A stretch of DNA of 64,000 bases, from NCBI RefSeq assembly GCF_003663845.1, contig NZ_RCCA01000001.1, forward strand, positions 4,340,001-4,404,000, in the 5' to 3' direction. Positions within the stretch are counted from its first letter, which is position 1. Each line of letters begins with the position of its first letter. Below are positions 44,113-53,315 of the stretch, in pieces. Below the pieces are notes generated by a model that was not told the DNA's origin, searched no databases, and saw only the letters and a list, made by a program, of their open reading frames with translations. A program made the position numbers and the translations under genes. This stretch comes from Chryseobacterium sp. 7. Its GTDB lineage: Bacteria > Bacteroidota > Bacteroidia > Flavobacteriales > Weeksellaceae.

Positions 44113-44137
44113 AAGTGAGAAACACGTTCTCACTTTA
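44113..44137 (-). terminator. Terminator after the 162-residue conserved protein gene
   Basis: On the minus strand AAGTGAGAA pairs with TTCTCACTT over a short loop, followed by TTTTGTTTT. It lies between the conserved protein's stop and the glycosyltransferase start. Confidence 0.8.
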
Positions 44138-44170
44138 TGATTATTTGGCTCTGTATAAGCTACACAGCAA

Positions 44171-44659
44171 TTATTTTACTGAAGCGGCCCAACTCTTCTC
44201 CAAAGGAAGAAGGAAGTGGCTTAAAAAGTCCAGATAAGTATTTTTTGAAAAGTCAAAAACCTGGATGTCGTTTGAAAGTTCTCCGCTTCTTAATTTTGTT
44301 TTAAAATCAATTAACTTTAGAGTTTTCACTTCACCGTTTTCCACAAAACTTGCTTTCATTCTGTCAAAAAGCCCTAATTGATATTCCTCATCAATTTCTC
44401 TCATCACTTTTCCCAGAGCATCAATACTGCATCCTGAAGCCATTTCTTTTTCTTCATCTACACACACTACGATGAACTGATTCTTTTCAATTTTAAATGA
44501 AGAAGAAAGTGGTTTTCCGTGAGCAGCCCATGTAGCAAGGAAATCAAAAAGTTTTTCGGTAATGGCTTTTGCTTCTTTTGTTTCAAAAGGCCTTGAAGCC
44601 GGATATATAATGACTCTGTAGTCGTTGGTTTCTACAATATTAGATTCTTCGATTTTCAT
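44171..44659 (-). CDS. Conserved hypothetical protein (often labelled 'ABC transporter ATPase')
   Basis: The 162-residue protein is soluble and begins MKIEESNIVETNDYRVIIYPASRPF. Similar flavobacterial proteins carry the label 'ABC transporter ATPase', but I see no Walker A, Walker B or ABC signature, so that name is not supported. Its FDFLATWAAHGKPLSSSFKI and VVCVDEEKEMASGCSIDALG segments are distinctive but of unknown role. It is a single-gene unit, ending in a terminator. Confidence 0.75.
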   Translation of the reverse strand: MKIEESNIVETNDYRVIIYPASRPFETKEAKAITEKLFDFLATWAAHGKPLSSSFKIEKNQFIVVCVDEEKEMASGCSIDALGKVMREIDEEYQLGLFDRMKASFVENGEVKTLKLIDFKTKLRSGELSNDIQVFDFSKNTYLDFLSHFLLPLEKSWAASVK

Positions 44660-44769
44660 AATGTAAATATTTATTTTTCAGGAATTTAAGCAACATTATT
44701 CAAATCCTGCTATTGAAAAGAATAGAAGTTGAATAATGATTTTAAACTCTTATCATCTTAAATACAAAA

Positions 44770-45906
44770 TTACGCAATTTTCCCGAGTTTAAGATCATTG
44801 TATTTTTTGCTCAAAACAAAGATCATCATAACGAAAAGCGGAAAAATAAACGGGAAGAAAAATCTTAAAGCTGCCGACTGCGGGAAGAAAAAGAATTTGA
44901 TATAAACATTCACCAGAAAAAGAACCGAAATCATTCTTATCCATGCATCTTTAGAACGCCAGAAAATAACGCCAATTATGATGGCTACAGATAAAGTTAC
45001 TTTTTTAAAGTAAATAATTTTGATGTAAATAATACTCAGATACTGCTTTAAACTAACGTCTATAGAATGATTGGAAATAAAAGGTCTCCTGTCAATGAAG
45101 GTATCATAAAAGACATCTTTCCATCCGGGATAATGATAATATTTAATGATAGCCAGGTACATGATCAAAAGTACTGATCCCTGTGCGATATAGGAAAAAT
45201 CAATTTTCTTTTCCTGAAAGTAACGGAAAAAGAAAACAGCAACAATATAGGTAAGGGTAAATGTAATATAATCCGGCCGTATAAAAGTAATAGCGAACAG
45301 AAGTACAAACATTGCCCATTTATCCCAATTTTTTATTAACCCGATAATAAAGATCAGCATAAACTGAAAAATAAACATATCCGGTGTAGAAACCCTTGAC
45401 ATGTAGGTCATTGGCGGAAAGACCATGGCGGCAACCGTAAGTGCTATTGCAAGCCAATAATTTTTCGGAAACAGGAGCTTTAGAATATAAAATAATAACA
45501 GCCCTGTAAAGAAGTAAGATATAAGACTGGTGAATAGTACCGCCATGGGTGCTGTAAATCCGAGCTTATAAAAAAGCGTTATCACAAGAATATACCCTAC
45601 TTTGATTTGAAAATAGGGTAATTGTTCTGTAAAAGACTGTGTATTTTTTACGAAATACTGCCTTGGAATATCCCATTGCTTTATTCCGATAATGTCTGTA
45701 TAGTGTGCTGCAGGAGCTTCTTTTTTTATTTCCTCATAGGTAAGGGTCCGGACTTTATCCGGTGAGTCCGGAAACTCGGAAGTATACATGCTTCCCATAT
45801 AGCCCGGCATATCCCAATCATATACTCTGTTTTGATAATTCCAGAATGTAAGAAGTGCAAGTATCGAAATTATCAACAAAAAGGAGAGTCTCCATTTCAG
45901 CTTCAT
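44770..45906 (-). CDS. Polytopic membrane protein (GT-C-like), unknown function
   Basis: The 378-residue protein has about nine hydrophobic helices, an N-terminal segment (MKLKWRLSFLLIISILALLTF), then a long polar loop (about 25-100) and clustered helices to the C-terminus. The first loop with YDWDMPGYMGSMYT and the RPDYITFTL motif resemble GT-C glycosyltransferases or mannosyltransferase-like membrane proteins, but no defining DxD motif is clear. It is 20 bp downstream of the Fe-S gene and likely in the same unit. Confidence 0.7.
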   Translation of the reverse strand: MKLKWRLSFLLIISILALLTFWNYQNRVYDWDMPGYMGSMYTSEFPDSPDKVRTLTYEEIKKEAPAAHYTDIIGIKQWDIPRQYFVKNTQSFTEQLPYFQIKVGYILVITLFYKLGFTAPMAVLFTSLISYFFTGLLLFYILKLLFPKNYWLAIALTVAAMVFPPMTYMSRVSTPDMFIFQFMLIFIIGLIKNWDKWAMFVLLFAITFIRPDYITFTLTYIVAVFFFRYFQEKKIDFSYIAQGSVLLIMYLAIIKYYHYPGWKDVFYDTFIDRRPFISNHSIDVSLKQYLSIIYIKIIYFKKVTLSVAIIIGVIFWRSKDAWIRMISVLFLVNVYIKFFFFPQSAALRFFFPFIFPLFVMMIFVLSKKYNDLKLGKIA

Positions 45907-45926
45907 AAACCTGTATAAGATTACAA

Positions 45927-46712
45927 TTATAAATCTTCTGCTTCAGCAAGAAGTTCAACGATATCTTTTACGGCTACTTCTGTATTTTTGTTAAAGTGTT
46001 TCACACCATCCGTCATCATGGTATTACAGAAAGGACATCCTGTGGCAATTACCTTAGGCTCGAAGGATAAAGCTTCTTCTGTTCTTTCGATATTGATGTC
46101 TTTCTTTCCTTTTTCCGGCTCTTTAAACATCTGTGCACCTCCTGCTCCACAGCAAAGTCCGTTGGTTTTGCAACGCTTCATTTCTACAAGCTCTGCATCC
46201 AGCTTCTCCAATAATAGTCTTGGAGCTTCATATTCATCATTGGCACGTCCCAGATAACAAGGATCATGGAAGGTAATTTTTTTCCCTTTGAAAGCTCCTC
46301 CTTCTATTTTCAGTCTTCCTTCTTCCATTAAGGTTTTAAGGAACTGAGTGTGGTGTACAACGTCAAAGTGCCCTCCTAAGCTTGGATATTCATTTTTCAG
46401 GGTATTGAAACAGTGTGGACAGGCGGTTACGATTTTCTTTACTTCGTAAGCGTTCAGCACTTCAATATTGGTAAGCGCCATCATCTGGAATACGAATTCG
46501 TTTCCTGCTCTTTTTGCAGGATCTCCGGTACAGCTTTCTTCCTGTCCTAAAACTGCAAATTCAACGCCTATTTTATTTAATATTTTGCAAAATGCTTTTG
46601 TAATTTTTTTAGCACGGTCATCAAAACTTCCCGCACATCCAACCCAAAATAAAACTTCCGGGGCTTTTCCTTCGGCAGCATATTCTGCCATTGTTTTTAT
46701 ATTGAAATCCAT
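45927..46712 (-). CDS. (Fe-S)-binding protein with CCG domains (HdrB/LldE-like)
   Basis: The 261-residue protein has two cysteine-rich repeats of the heterodisulfide reductase B/LldE type: VGCAGSFDDRAKK...GQEESCTGDPAKR and TFHDPCYLGR...GLCCGAGGAQMF, the last being the CCG motif, with CPFCNTMM later. Such proteins coordinate Fe-S clusters for electron transfer. In related flavobacteria it follows directly after the 4Fe-4S dicluster gene (48479-49813), which would be its electron-transfer partner. Here an ATPase-DUF4276 pair lies between them. Confidence 0.9.
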   Translation of the reverse strand: MDFNIKTMAEYAAEGKAPEVLFWVGCAGSFDDRAKKITKAFCKILNKIGVEFAVLGQEESCTGDPAKRAGNEFVFQMMALTNIEVLNAYEVKKIVTACPHCFNTLKNEYPSLGGHFDVVHHTQFLKTLMEEGRLKIEGGAFKGKKITFHDPCYLGRANDEYEAPRLLLEKLDAELVEMKRCKTNGLCCGAGGAQMFKEPEKGKKDINIERTEEALSFEPKVIATGCPFCNTMMTDGVKHFNKNTEVAVKDIVELLAEAEDL

Positions 46713-46714
46713 TT

Positions 46715-47392
46715 TTAATCTTGATTATTATTTACTTTTTCAATTAAAATAGCAATCCAACTGCTGAATCTCGGGCATTTTTCTAATATTTTGTCAATTC
46801 CTATTTCTTCTGCAATTAAATTTCCTTCTGCTATTTTATCATATTTTTGTCTATGTTTTTCTAAAATATTAATAATTCTTTTTGAAGGAGCAGTTTCACT
46901 TCCGGTATTAATTTCTTCCGGATTATTATAATTTTTAATTATTTCACACAATTCATCAGCCATTCTTTGATTATCAAACCAATTTTCAAATCCTTCCGAG
47001 CTGCTGAATAATAAAGCTTCAAATTCATGTTTCTGAATATATGGAACAAATCTTTCATCATCTATATCAGAAACAATACCTTTATAAAGCAAATCAATCT
47101 TAAGGTCAACATGTCCGCCTTTTTTCGCTTCACTAAAGTTTGGAAAATTTGTTGGAATTTTAAAAAAATCAACAAATGTTGAAACAATAACATCTGATTC
47201 AGAATTTAAAATTCTTTTAATATCATTTTTTAAATGTTCATAATTTACAAAACCTCCTTTATGTCCTTTACTAGTTTGAATCATTATAGCTCTTACATCG
47301 AAAACACCATGCAAAAGAAAATATTTTTTTAAAGACTTTTCAACAAATTCTTTTTCTGTCTGACCTTCGACAATAATATACAATCTTCTCAT
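46715..47392 (-). CDS. DUF4276 family protein (Toprim-like)
   Basis: The 225-residue protein begins MRRLYIIVEGQTEKEFVE. V-E9-G-x-T-E13 is the first acidic motif of Toprim-type nucleases, and DVIVSTFVDFFKIP near residue 67 resembles the D-x-D region. DUF4276 proteins regularly pair with AAA ATPases, as in OLD, PARIS and related defence modules in which the Toprim subunit is the effector. Its start overlaps the end of the ATPase gene by 4 bp, so the two are translationally coupled. Base composition is clearly richer in A/T than in the flanking Fe-S genes. Confidence 0.85.
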   Translation of the reverse strand: MRRLYIIVEGQTEKEFVEKSLKKYFLLHGVFDVRAIMIQTSKGHKGGFVNYEHLKNDIKRILNSESDVIVSTFVDFFKIPTNFPNFSEAKKGGHVDLKIDLLYKGIVSDIDDERFVPYIQKHEFEALLFSSSEGFENWFDNQRMADELCEIIKNYNNPEEINTGSETAPSKRIINILEKHRQKYDKIAEGNLIAEEIGIDKILEKCPRFSSWIAILIEKVNNNQD

Positions 47393-48486
47393 GGCTGCCC
47401 TTTAATAACATTTTTCTGCCATAGATCACCAATGGTATAATCAGAAAGCCATCCTTTCAATTCAGAAGAATCAAGTCTCATAAAAACAGATTCATTTTCA
47501 ACTCTATCTACAGTTATTATTTCCTCGGGTTCAAAATTGTCAACAAAATTTACTGATTGTGTTGAAATTATTATCTGGGAAGTAGAGGAAGCTTTTCTTA
47601 TTAGGGATGCTAATTTATTTATTGCAAAAGGATGTAATCCTAATTCAGGTTCATCAATAATGATAACTTCAGGTAACTCTGGTTGCATGAGCAGGGTAGC
47701 CAATGCAATGAACCTTAATGTTCCATCTGAAAAATGAGAAGCATTAAAGTAAGTCTCTGGTTGATTTACCTCTTTCCACTCTAACTTAATACTATTCTCA
47801 TTTAATCTATCAGGATGTAAATCAAACCTTTCAAAATAAGGAGCAATAGAGTGTATTGTCTTTTGTATTCTGTTAAAACTTTTAGGATGCTTCTGTAGCA
47901 AATAATATAGAAAAGCAGCCAAGTTATTACCGTCTTCTCTTAAATATTTATTATCATCAATCTGTGCAGGAGTTCTTAAAGGCGAACTTTCAGCAGTATC
48001 ATGAAAATGAAAAATTTTCATAGAATCAAGATAATTACTAATAAATTTATTCCTAAATGTTGACGATTTTTTTATTATACTCTCTCTAATATCGGTAACA
48101 AAGAAATAATTTTGTTTATCATCACTCCAGTCAATGACATTAAACCCGCTTCCCTCAGTATCAATAACAAAACTATTAAAAATATCAGGAACTAAATCAA
48201 AATAATAAACATTGTTAGAATTTGCAGTTACATCTTTAATAAAAGAGATTTTACCATAAATATTACTGGTAATCTTTCTTCCAAAATATAATAAATTGTC
48301 AGCTCCACCCTGCTTTGCTACATAATTCTGCAGCCTTTGTTCATAAATATTATTGACTAGTTTAAAAAAAGAAAGAAAGTTAGATTTTCCAACACCATTA
48401 GAGCCAATCAGTACATTGATTGGCTTCAACTCTAAATCTAAATTCTTAATAGATTTATATCCTTGTATTTTTATTCTATTAATCAT
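47389..48486 (-). CDS. AAA family ATPase (AAA_15/AAA_21, SMC-like), partner of DUF4276
   Basis: The 365-residue protein has MINRIKIQGYKSIKNLDLEL, Walker A GSNGVGKSN (28-36), a signature SDGTLRF (253-259) and Walker B IIIDEPELGLHP (275-286, with D278/E279). This is the ABC-type ATPase organisation of the AAA_21 family, without a long coiled coil. Together with DUF4276 it resembles two-gene defence systems in which the ATPase senses a trigger and activates the nuclease. It starts 8 bp inside the end of the 4Fe-4S gene, so it is inserted directly into that operon. Its antiphage function is inferred, not shown. Confidence 0.88.
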   Translation of the reverse strand: MINRIKIQGYKSIKNLDLELKPINVLIGSNGVGKSNFLSFFKLVNNIYEQRLQNYVAKQGGADNLLYFGRKITSNIYGKISFIKDVTANSNNVYYFDLVPDIFNSFVIDTEGSGFNVIDWSDDKQNYFFVTDIRESIIKKSSTFRNKFISNYLDSMKIFHFHDTAESSPLRTPAQIDDNKYLREDGNNLAAFLYYLLQKHPKSFNRIQKTIHSIAPYFERFDLHPDRLNENSIKLEWKEVNQPETYFNASHFSDGTLRFIALATLLMQPELPEVIIIDEPELGLHPFAINKLASLIRKASSTSQIIISTQSVNFVDNFEPEEIITVDRVENESVFMRLDSSELKGWLSDYTIGDLWQKNVIKGQP

Positions 48487-49813
48487 TAGCCCAGTTCAGA
48501 CGGTCAGCCTGGTTATACTGCCAAGGAGCTGCGTTGTTTTCCACATTAGTCATCATCAGATTCAGTTCCTGAGGCGCAGCAGACTGTTCCATTACCAGGA
48601 ATCTTCTCATTTCAAAAATAATGGAAAGCGGGTCAAGCAATACCGGACAGGCATCTGTACATGCATTACATGTAGTACAAGCCCAAAGTTCTTCTTTCGT
48701 AATATAGTCGTTCAGCAGTTTTTTGCCGTCATCAACAAATTTTCCGTTTTGATCAATATTTCTTCCTACTTCTTCTAATCGGTCTCTCGTTTTCATCAAA
48801 ATCAATCTCGGAGAAAGTTTTTTACCGGTAATATTGGCTGGACAAACGGAAGTACAACGTCCGCATTCTGTACATGAATAGGCATTTAGCAACTGTACCT
48901 GGTTCAGATCAAAGATATCTTCGGCACCGAATTTAGAAGGGACATCCGCTTCAGCACCTTCCGCCGGAGCTGCATAAGGATCTGCGTTAGGATCCATCAT
49001 CAATTTGATTTCCTTCGTTACAGATTCAAGATTATTGAATTTTCCTTTTTTATCAAGATTTGCATACCATGTACTTGGAAACGCAAGAATAATATGCAGG
49101 TGTTTTGAATAATAAAGATAGTTCATGAAGAAAAGAATGCCTACAAAGTGAAACCACCAGGCAGCTTTCTCTGTGAACATCAAAAATCCGTTATCAAAAC
49201 TGAAAATTTCCAAGAACGGAACCAATGTCATTTCACTGATCGGGAAGCTTCCGTGTATCGGTAAAACTCCTCTCGACTGTAAAATAAAATCTGAGGCATT
49301 CATTTTAAAGAAAGCCATCATCAGGGCAAATTCAATAATAAGGATCCAGTTGGCATCTTCTTTTGGCCAACCGAAAAGCTCTTTCATTGTTAATCTTTTA
49401 ACCCCATAAAAGTTTCTTCTGATGAAAAATATAACCACTCCTATTACTACAAGAAGCGCCAGAACTTCCAATGTTGCTGTAAAAAAGCTGTAGAATCCGT
49501 GTCCGAAAACCGAAGCCAGGAAACGGTGTGTACCAAACAGTCCATCAACAATTATTTCGATGAGTTCTATATTAATGATGACAAAACCAACATAAACAAA
49601 AATGTGCAAAATTCCTGCTACAGGACGCGCAGTCATTTTACTCTGTCCCATAGCAACTCGTGCCATGGTGCTCCAGCGCTCAGATTTTCTGTCGTTTCTG
49701 TTGATTTCGCGGCCTAATCTGATATTTCTATAGATCTTCTGCAGGCTTTTTGCAAAGAGCCCAAATCCTGCCACCAATAAAATCAGGAAAATAATGTTAT
49801 CAATGTACTGCAT
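48479..49813 (-). CDS. 4Fe-4S dicluster domain-containing membrane oxidoreductase
   Basis: The 444-residue protein has an N-terminal membrane part with about five helices (1-245), then a cytoplasmic ferredoxin part with CTECGRCTSVCP and CTTCNACTDACPVLLDP, two [4Fe-4S] sites. It resembles the quinone-linked Fe-S subunits (NarI/HdrE plus ferredoxin) that work with CCG-domain proteins. The Fe-S binding protein at 45927-46712 is the expected partner. It lies 8 bp downstream of the MlaD-type gene. Confidence 0.9.
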   Translation of the reverse strand: MQYIDNIIFLILLVAGFGLFAKSLQKIYRNIRLGREINRNDRKSERWSTMARVAMGQSKMTARPVAGILHIFVYVGFVIINIELIEIIVDGLFGTHRFLASVFGHGFYSFFTATLEVLALLVVIGVVIFFIRRNFYGVKRLTMKELFGWPKEDANWILIIEFALMMAFFKMNASDFILQSRGVLPIHGSFPISEMTLVPFLEIFSFDNGFLMFTEKAAWWFHFVGILFFMNYLYYSKHLHIILAFPSTWYANLDKKGKFNNLESVTKEIKLMMDPNADPYAAPAEGAEADVPSKFGAEDIFDLNQVQLLNAYSCTECGRCTSVCPANITGKKLSPRLILMKTRDRLEEVGRNIDQNGKFVDDGKKLLNDYITKEELWACTTCNACTDACPVLLDPLSIIFEMRRFLVMEQSAAPQELNLMMTNVENNAAPWQYNQADRLNWAND

Positions 49814-49821
49814 AAGGTGTA

Positions 49822-50772
49822 TTAGTCTTTGTTATTTTTACCGAAAACCGAGAAGTTGATATATCTCTTCGGGTTCGCTTTCATATCTTCGATTAATGAA
49901 TTCAAGTTAGTAGAAGCCGAATTCAGGTTGTTATACAGCTGATCGTCTTTCATAATTTTACCTAAACTTCCTTCTCCTCTGTCAATACCTCCGATTACCT
50001 GATTTAATTTGCCTACGGTAGCATCTAAATTGGCAATGGTAGAATTCAATTGCTTCGTATCAATGCTCTGAGCTAAATTTCCATATTTATCCAAAGTTAC
50101 TTTTCCGCTCTGCATTGTAAGACTTGCATCATCTAATACTTTCTGTAGTTTAGGGTCATTGTGTCCTACAAGATTGTTTACACTTCCTGCTGTAGTTTGC
50201 AATGCTCCTACTGTTTTATTAAGATTGGATAACAAAGCTTTTATTTCAGCTCTGTTTTGAGCATCTACAAGGAGATTGGCATTCGCCATTAAAGAGTCTA
50301 CTCTGTGTAAAACTACCTGCAGCTGATCTTTTACCGGACCTACCTGAGAAGAAAGACTTCCCAGAGTTCCCAGTTTGAAAGCTCCTTTCAGGGTATCACC
50401 GTCTTTTGCAGTGGGACCTCCATACATAAGGTTTACTCTCATTTCTTTACCAGACATTAATCCCGGTTCAAAAATTTCTAATGATGAATTTTTTGAGAAT
50501 TCGAATTTGTTATCAACTGTAATTTTTACGACAAAACTAATTTTCCCGTCTTTTGCGGTCAGAGGAATGATTTTGTCCACCTGTCCTACTTTCAAACCGT
50601 TAATAGAAACAGCCGAAGACTGCGCAAGGCCTTCCACGTTGTCATATTTTGCGTAAAATATATTATCGGTAGTAAAAAGGCTTTTCCCTTTCATAAACTG
50701 AAACAACACCACAAAGCCTACAATAGCTAGAAGTGTGATCACACCAGCTTTTAATTCTTTACTGAACTTCAC
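49822..50772 (-). CDS. MlaD/Mce-family protein
   Basis: The 316-residue protein has one N-terminal helix (about 8-27, LKAGVITLLAIVGFVVLFQF), then the MCE domain (TTDNIFYAKYDNVEGLAQSSAVSINGLKVGQVDKI). A helical part rich in Asn and Leu (e.g. KALLSNLNKTVGALQTTAGSV) follows. MlaD-type proteins bind lipid between the inner and outer membrane. No MlaE/MlaF permease or ATPase is in the window. It is 8 bp upstream of the Fe-S oxidoreductase gene. Confidence 0.88.
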   Translation of the reverse strand: MKFSKELKAGVITLLAIVGFVVLFQFMKGKSLFTTDNIFYAKYDNVEGLAQSSAVSINGLKVGQVDKIIPLTAKDGKISFVVKITVDNKFEFSKNSSLEIFEPGLMSGKEMRVNLMYGGPTAKDGDTLKGAFKLGTLGSLSSQVGPVKDQLQVVLHRVDSLMANANLLVDAQNRAEIKALLSNLNKTVGALQTTAGSVNNLVGHNDPKLQKVLDDASLTMQSGKVTLDKYGNLAQSIDTKQLNSTIANLDATVGKLNQVIGGIDRGEGSLGKIMKDDQLYNNLNSASTNLNSLIEDMKANPKRYINFSVFGKNNKD

Positions 50773-50849
50773 TTGCTAATTTTTTTCTAATAAGCAAATA
50801 TAGTACATTTTAAATAAATCTTTTCCTTTATTGTTCTGCGTTAAATACA

Positions 50850-50882
50850 AAAAAAAGCGACAAAAAATTTTGCCGCTTTTTA
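50850..50882 (-). terminator. Terminator after the PpiD-like gene
   Basis: On the minus strand GCGGCAAAA pairs with TTTTGTCGC over a short T loop, followed by TTTTTTTTG. Confidence 0.8.
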
Positions 50883-50902
50883 TATCATATGAAATGAATT
50901 TC

Positions 50903-53055
50903 TTATTGTTGCTGATGTCCCAGCTTGTTCCAGATCTCGATTCTGTAATCTTCGATATCTGCATTGTCCTGAAGACTCTTCATCCAAGCCTGTCCGAACA
51001 TTCCTGAACTTCTCTGAGTAAGAGATTCTGTAAACTGCTTAAGATCTCCAGGCTGTTTGTTTACGGTTTCTGATTTTTTGATCAAAACATAAACTCCCGT
51101 TCCTCCTTCAACAGGGTTAGAAAGCTTACCTTTTGCAACACCAAATGCAGCACCGGCCACTTTAGGTTCCATTGCACCAGCTACCGAAGGATTCAGTAGA
51201 TTTACCTGAGCAGACTGTTTTTGAGCTGCAAATAGTTTAGCTACCTGATCTAAGTTTGAAGCTTTTGCGGCAGTAATTTTATCAGAGATTTGTTTTGCAG
51301 CCAATTTATTTTTAACTACAACTTCTATCTGATCTCTTACAGATTCAGGATCTGCAAGACCTGCTTCCTGTTTTCCGTTTAGATATACTACAATTTTATC
51401 ACCTGTTCCTTCTACAGTAAATAATTCAGTATCTCCTTTTGTTCTTTTCTTATCAAAAGCCCAAGTAAGGATTTCCGGATCTTTTTCAGTACCTAAGCCC
51501 TGAAGCTGACCTTCAAATCTTTTGGCTGCTTTCGGATTAGTGAACTGGTAATTTCCTTTCTTAGCAATATTCACGAAATCGTTGAAAGATTTCCCCTGAA
51601 CCTGCTGAATGAATTTTCTTGATTTTTTATCTGTTTCAGCCTCAGTAGCATCTGAAGGTTTGATTGCTTTCACAAGGTTAGCAACTTTATACCCCATAGA
51701 TCCTGATTTCTTATCTTCAATATTGATGATATGATAACCGAACTGTGTTTCTACTACTCCTGTAGCTCCTTTTGGATTATTTGCAAGGTAAGTAAGGAAC
51801 TCAGGAACAAAAGGTGTTTCCGGAGTTGTCCATCCTAAGCTACCTCCTTGTGCTGCAGAATTCGGATCGCTGGAAAGCTTAAGGAATTCTGTGAATTTAG
51901 CAGGAGTTGCTTTTACAATAGCTCCAATAGAGTCTGCTAATTTCTTAGCCTGCTCTTTAGTTCTTGTTACACCTTGACCAGCAGGACTTCCTTTGAATGC
52001 AATAAGAATATGTCTAGACAATGTAGAATCTGAAGCTCTTTTACCTACCAATTTAGATACTACATAAAGGTCTTGCTCTTTGTAAGGACCAAAAGTTTGA
52101 CCTACTGCCGCAGCTGTGATTTGATCTTTGATCGTTGGAGGCAATTGTGTAGGATTCACATATTGTGGGTTGAATGGCGCATCAGAGTTTGCCGTTACAA
52201 ACATAGAATCGTTTTTCGTATTCTGGAAGTTTTCTGTACCTCCGCTCGCATCTGTACCTCCCGAATATAATTTTGTAATTTCTTTCAGAGCGGCTGCATC
52301 ATCTGCTGCACTAGGTTTTGACGGAAAATATACGATACCGATATTTCTGCTTGGCTCAGCTTTGAACATTACAGGGTGCTGCTTGATGTAGTCAGCAAGA
52401 TCTTGTGTAGTCACATTGATCTTTGTTTTCTGAAGATACGCTGCATAATCTACTTTCACAAAGTCGATATCTGCAAGCTGATCTCTCTGCTTCATCAATT
52501 CTTCGGCTTCTTTCTTACCGGTAGTGATACCCGCTGAAATATTGGTAAACACCTGTCTTGCCATAAGTCTGTACTCAATAGTCTTTTTAGTTTTCAACCA
52601 TTGGTTATATCCTTCAGGATTGGTGTTTTTTAATGTTTCAATTTCTTTTTTAAGCTCTTGAGTTTTAAAATTACCTTTCTCATCAAAGAACTGTTGATTC
52701 TGAGCAAACATCTGATCATACTGGATCTGATTCCAGAAATAATCATCATTCATTTCAAAGCCCAGTTTCTCAAACTGTTGTTTGATAAGTTTAGATTGTA
52801 CAAGTAACTGCCAAGCCTGCTCTTCAAGACCGTTTTTCGGACGCCCTTGCTGATCAGCCTGTTGCTGCAACACGAAAAGCTGATCATTGAACTCTTCGCG
52901 GGTGATTTTCTCACCATTTACTTTTCCTAAAACGTCAGGATTCTTACCAAAAACCTTGTCGATACTATCTGGGTTCACCAGGAACGCCAAAAGCGCTAAG
53001 GCTATTACTCCATTAAAAGCCAAGGCTTACTCCTAATCTGTCCTAAAATTGCCAT
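50903..53055 (-). CDS. Peptidylprolyl isomerase, PpiD/SurA-like, with a frameshift near the start
   Basis: The protein has an N-terminal membrane anchor, a SurA-type chaperone region (about 20-220) and a parvulin domain (LSRHILIAFKG...FGYHIINIED, about 330-430). It probably helps fold outer-membrane proteins in the periplasm. The true ATG at 53055 encodes MAILGQIRSKPWLLM, but the frame then hits a stop after GAG. One extra G at the GG pair (plus-strand 53010-53011) would continue it as MGVIALALLAFLVNP. Without that base only an in-frame TTG at 53023 remains, skipping 14 residues. Either the assembly lost a G, or a TTG start is used. Confidence 0.85.
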
Positions 53056-53290
53056 TTTATAAATTATAGTTTTTTATCAGTTTGCGAAAATACACATTTT
53101 TAAGAAATTACAGAAACAGAACTGCTTTATTTTGATTTTTAATGCAAAGATTATCTAAAAAAGGAAATTTTGACCGTATTTTTAAGTAAAAAACAAATGG
53201 CATAAGTATTGTGCATTTTTAGAATATTATAATATGCCACACGTTTTCAGCGCATATTATAAAAAATCCTTTTAACGATAAAAAACGAAA

Positions 53291-53305
53291 ATGACAATTT
53301 GTCAT
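53291..53305. promoter_or_regulatory. Palindrome before lon
   Basis: ATGACAA-T-TTGTCAT, two 7-bp arms around one base, ends 10 bp before the lon start codon. It could be an operator or part of the start region; nothing else identifies it. Confidence 0.35.
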
Positions 53306-53315
53306 TCGATTGACT

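Noticed and set aside
44171..44659. Naming the 162-residue protein an ABC transporter ATPase
   Set aside because: No Walker A, Walker B or ABC signature is present; the name appears to be a propagated label.
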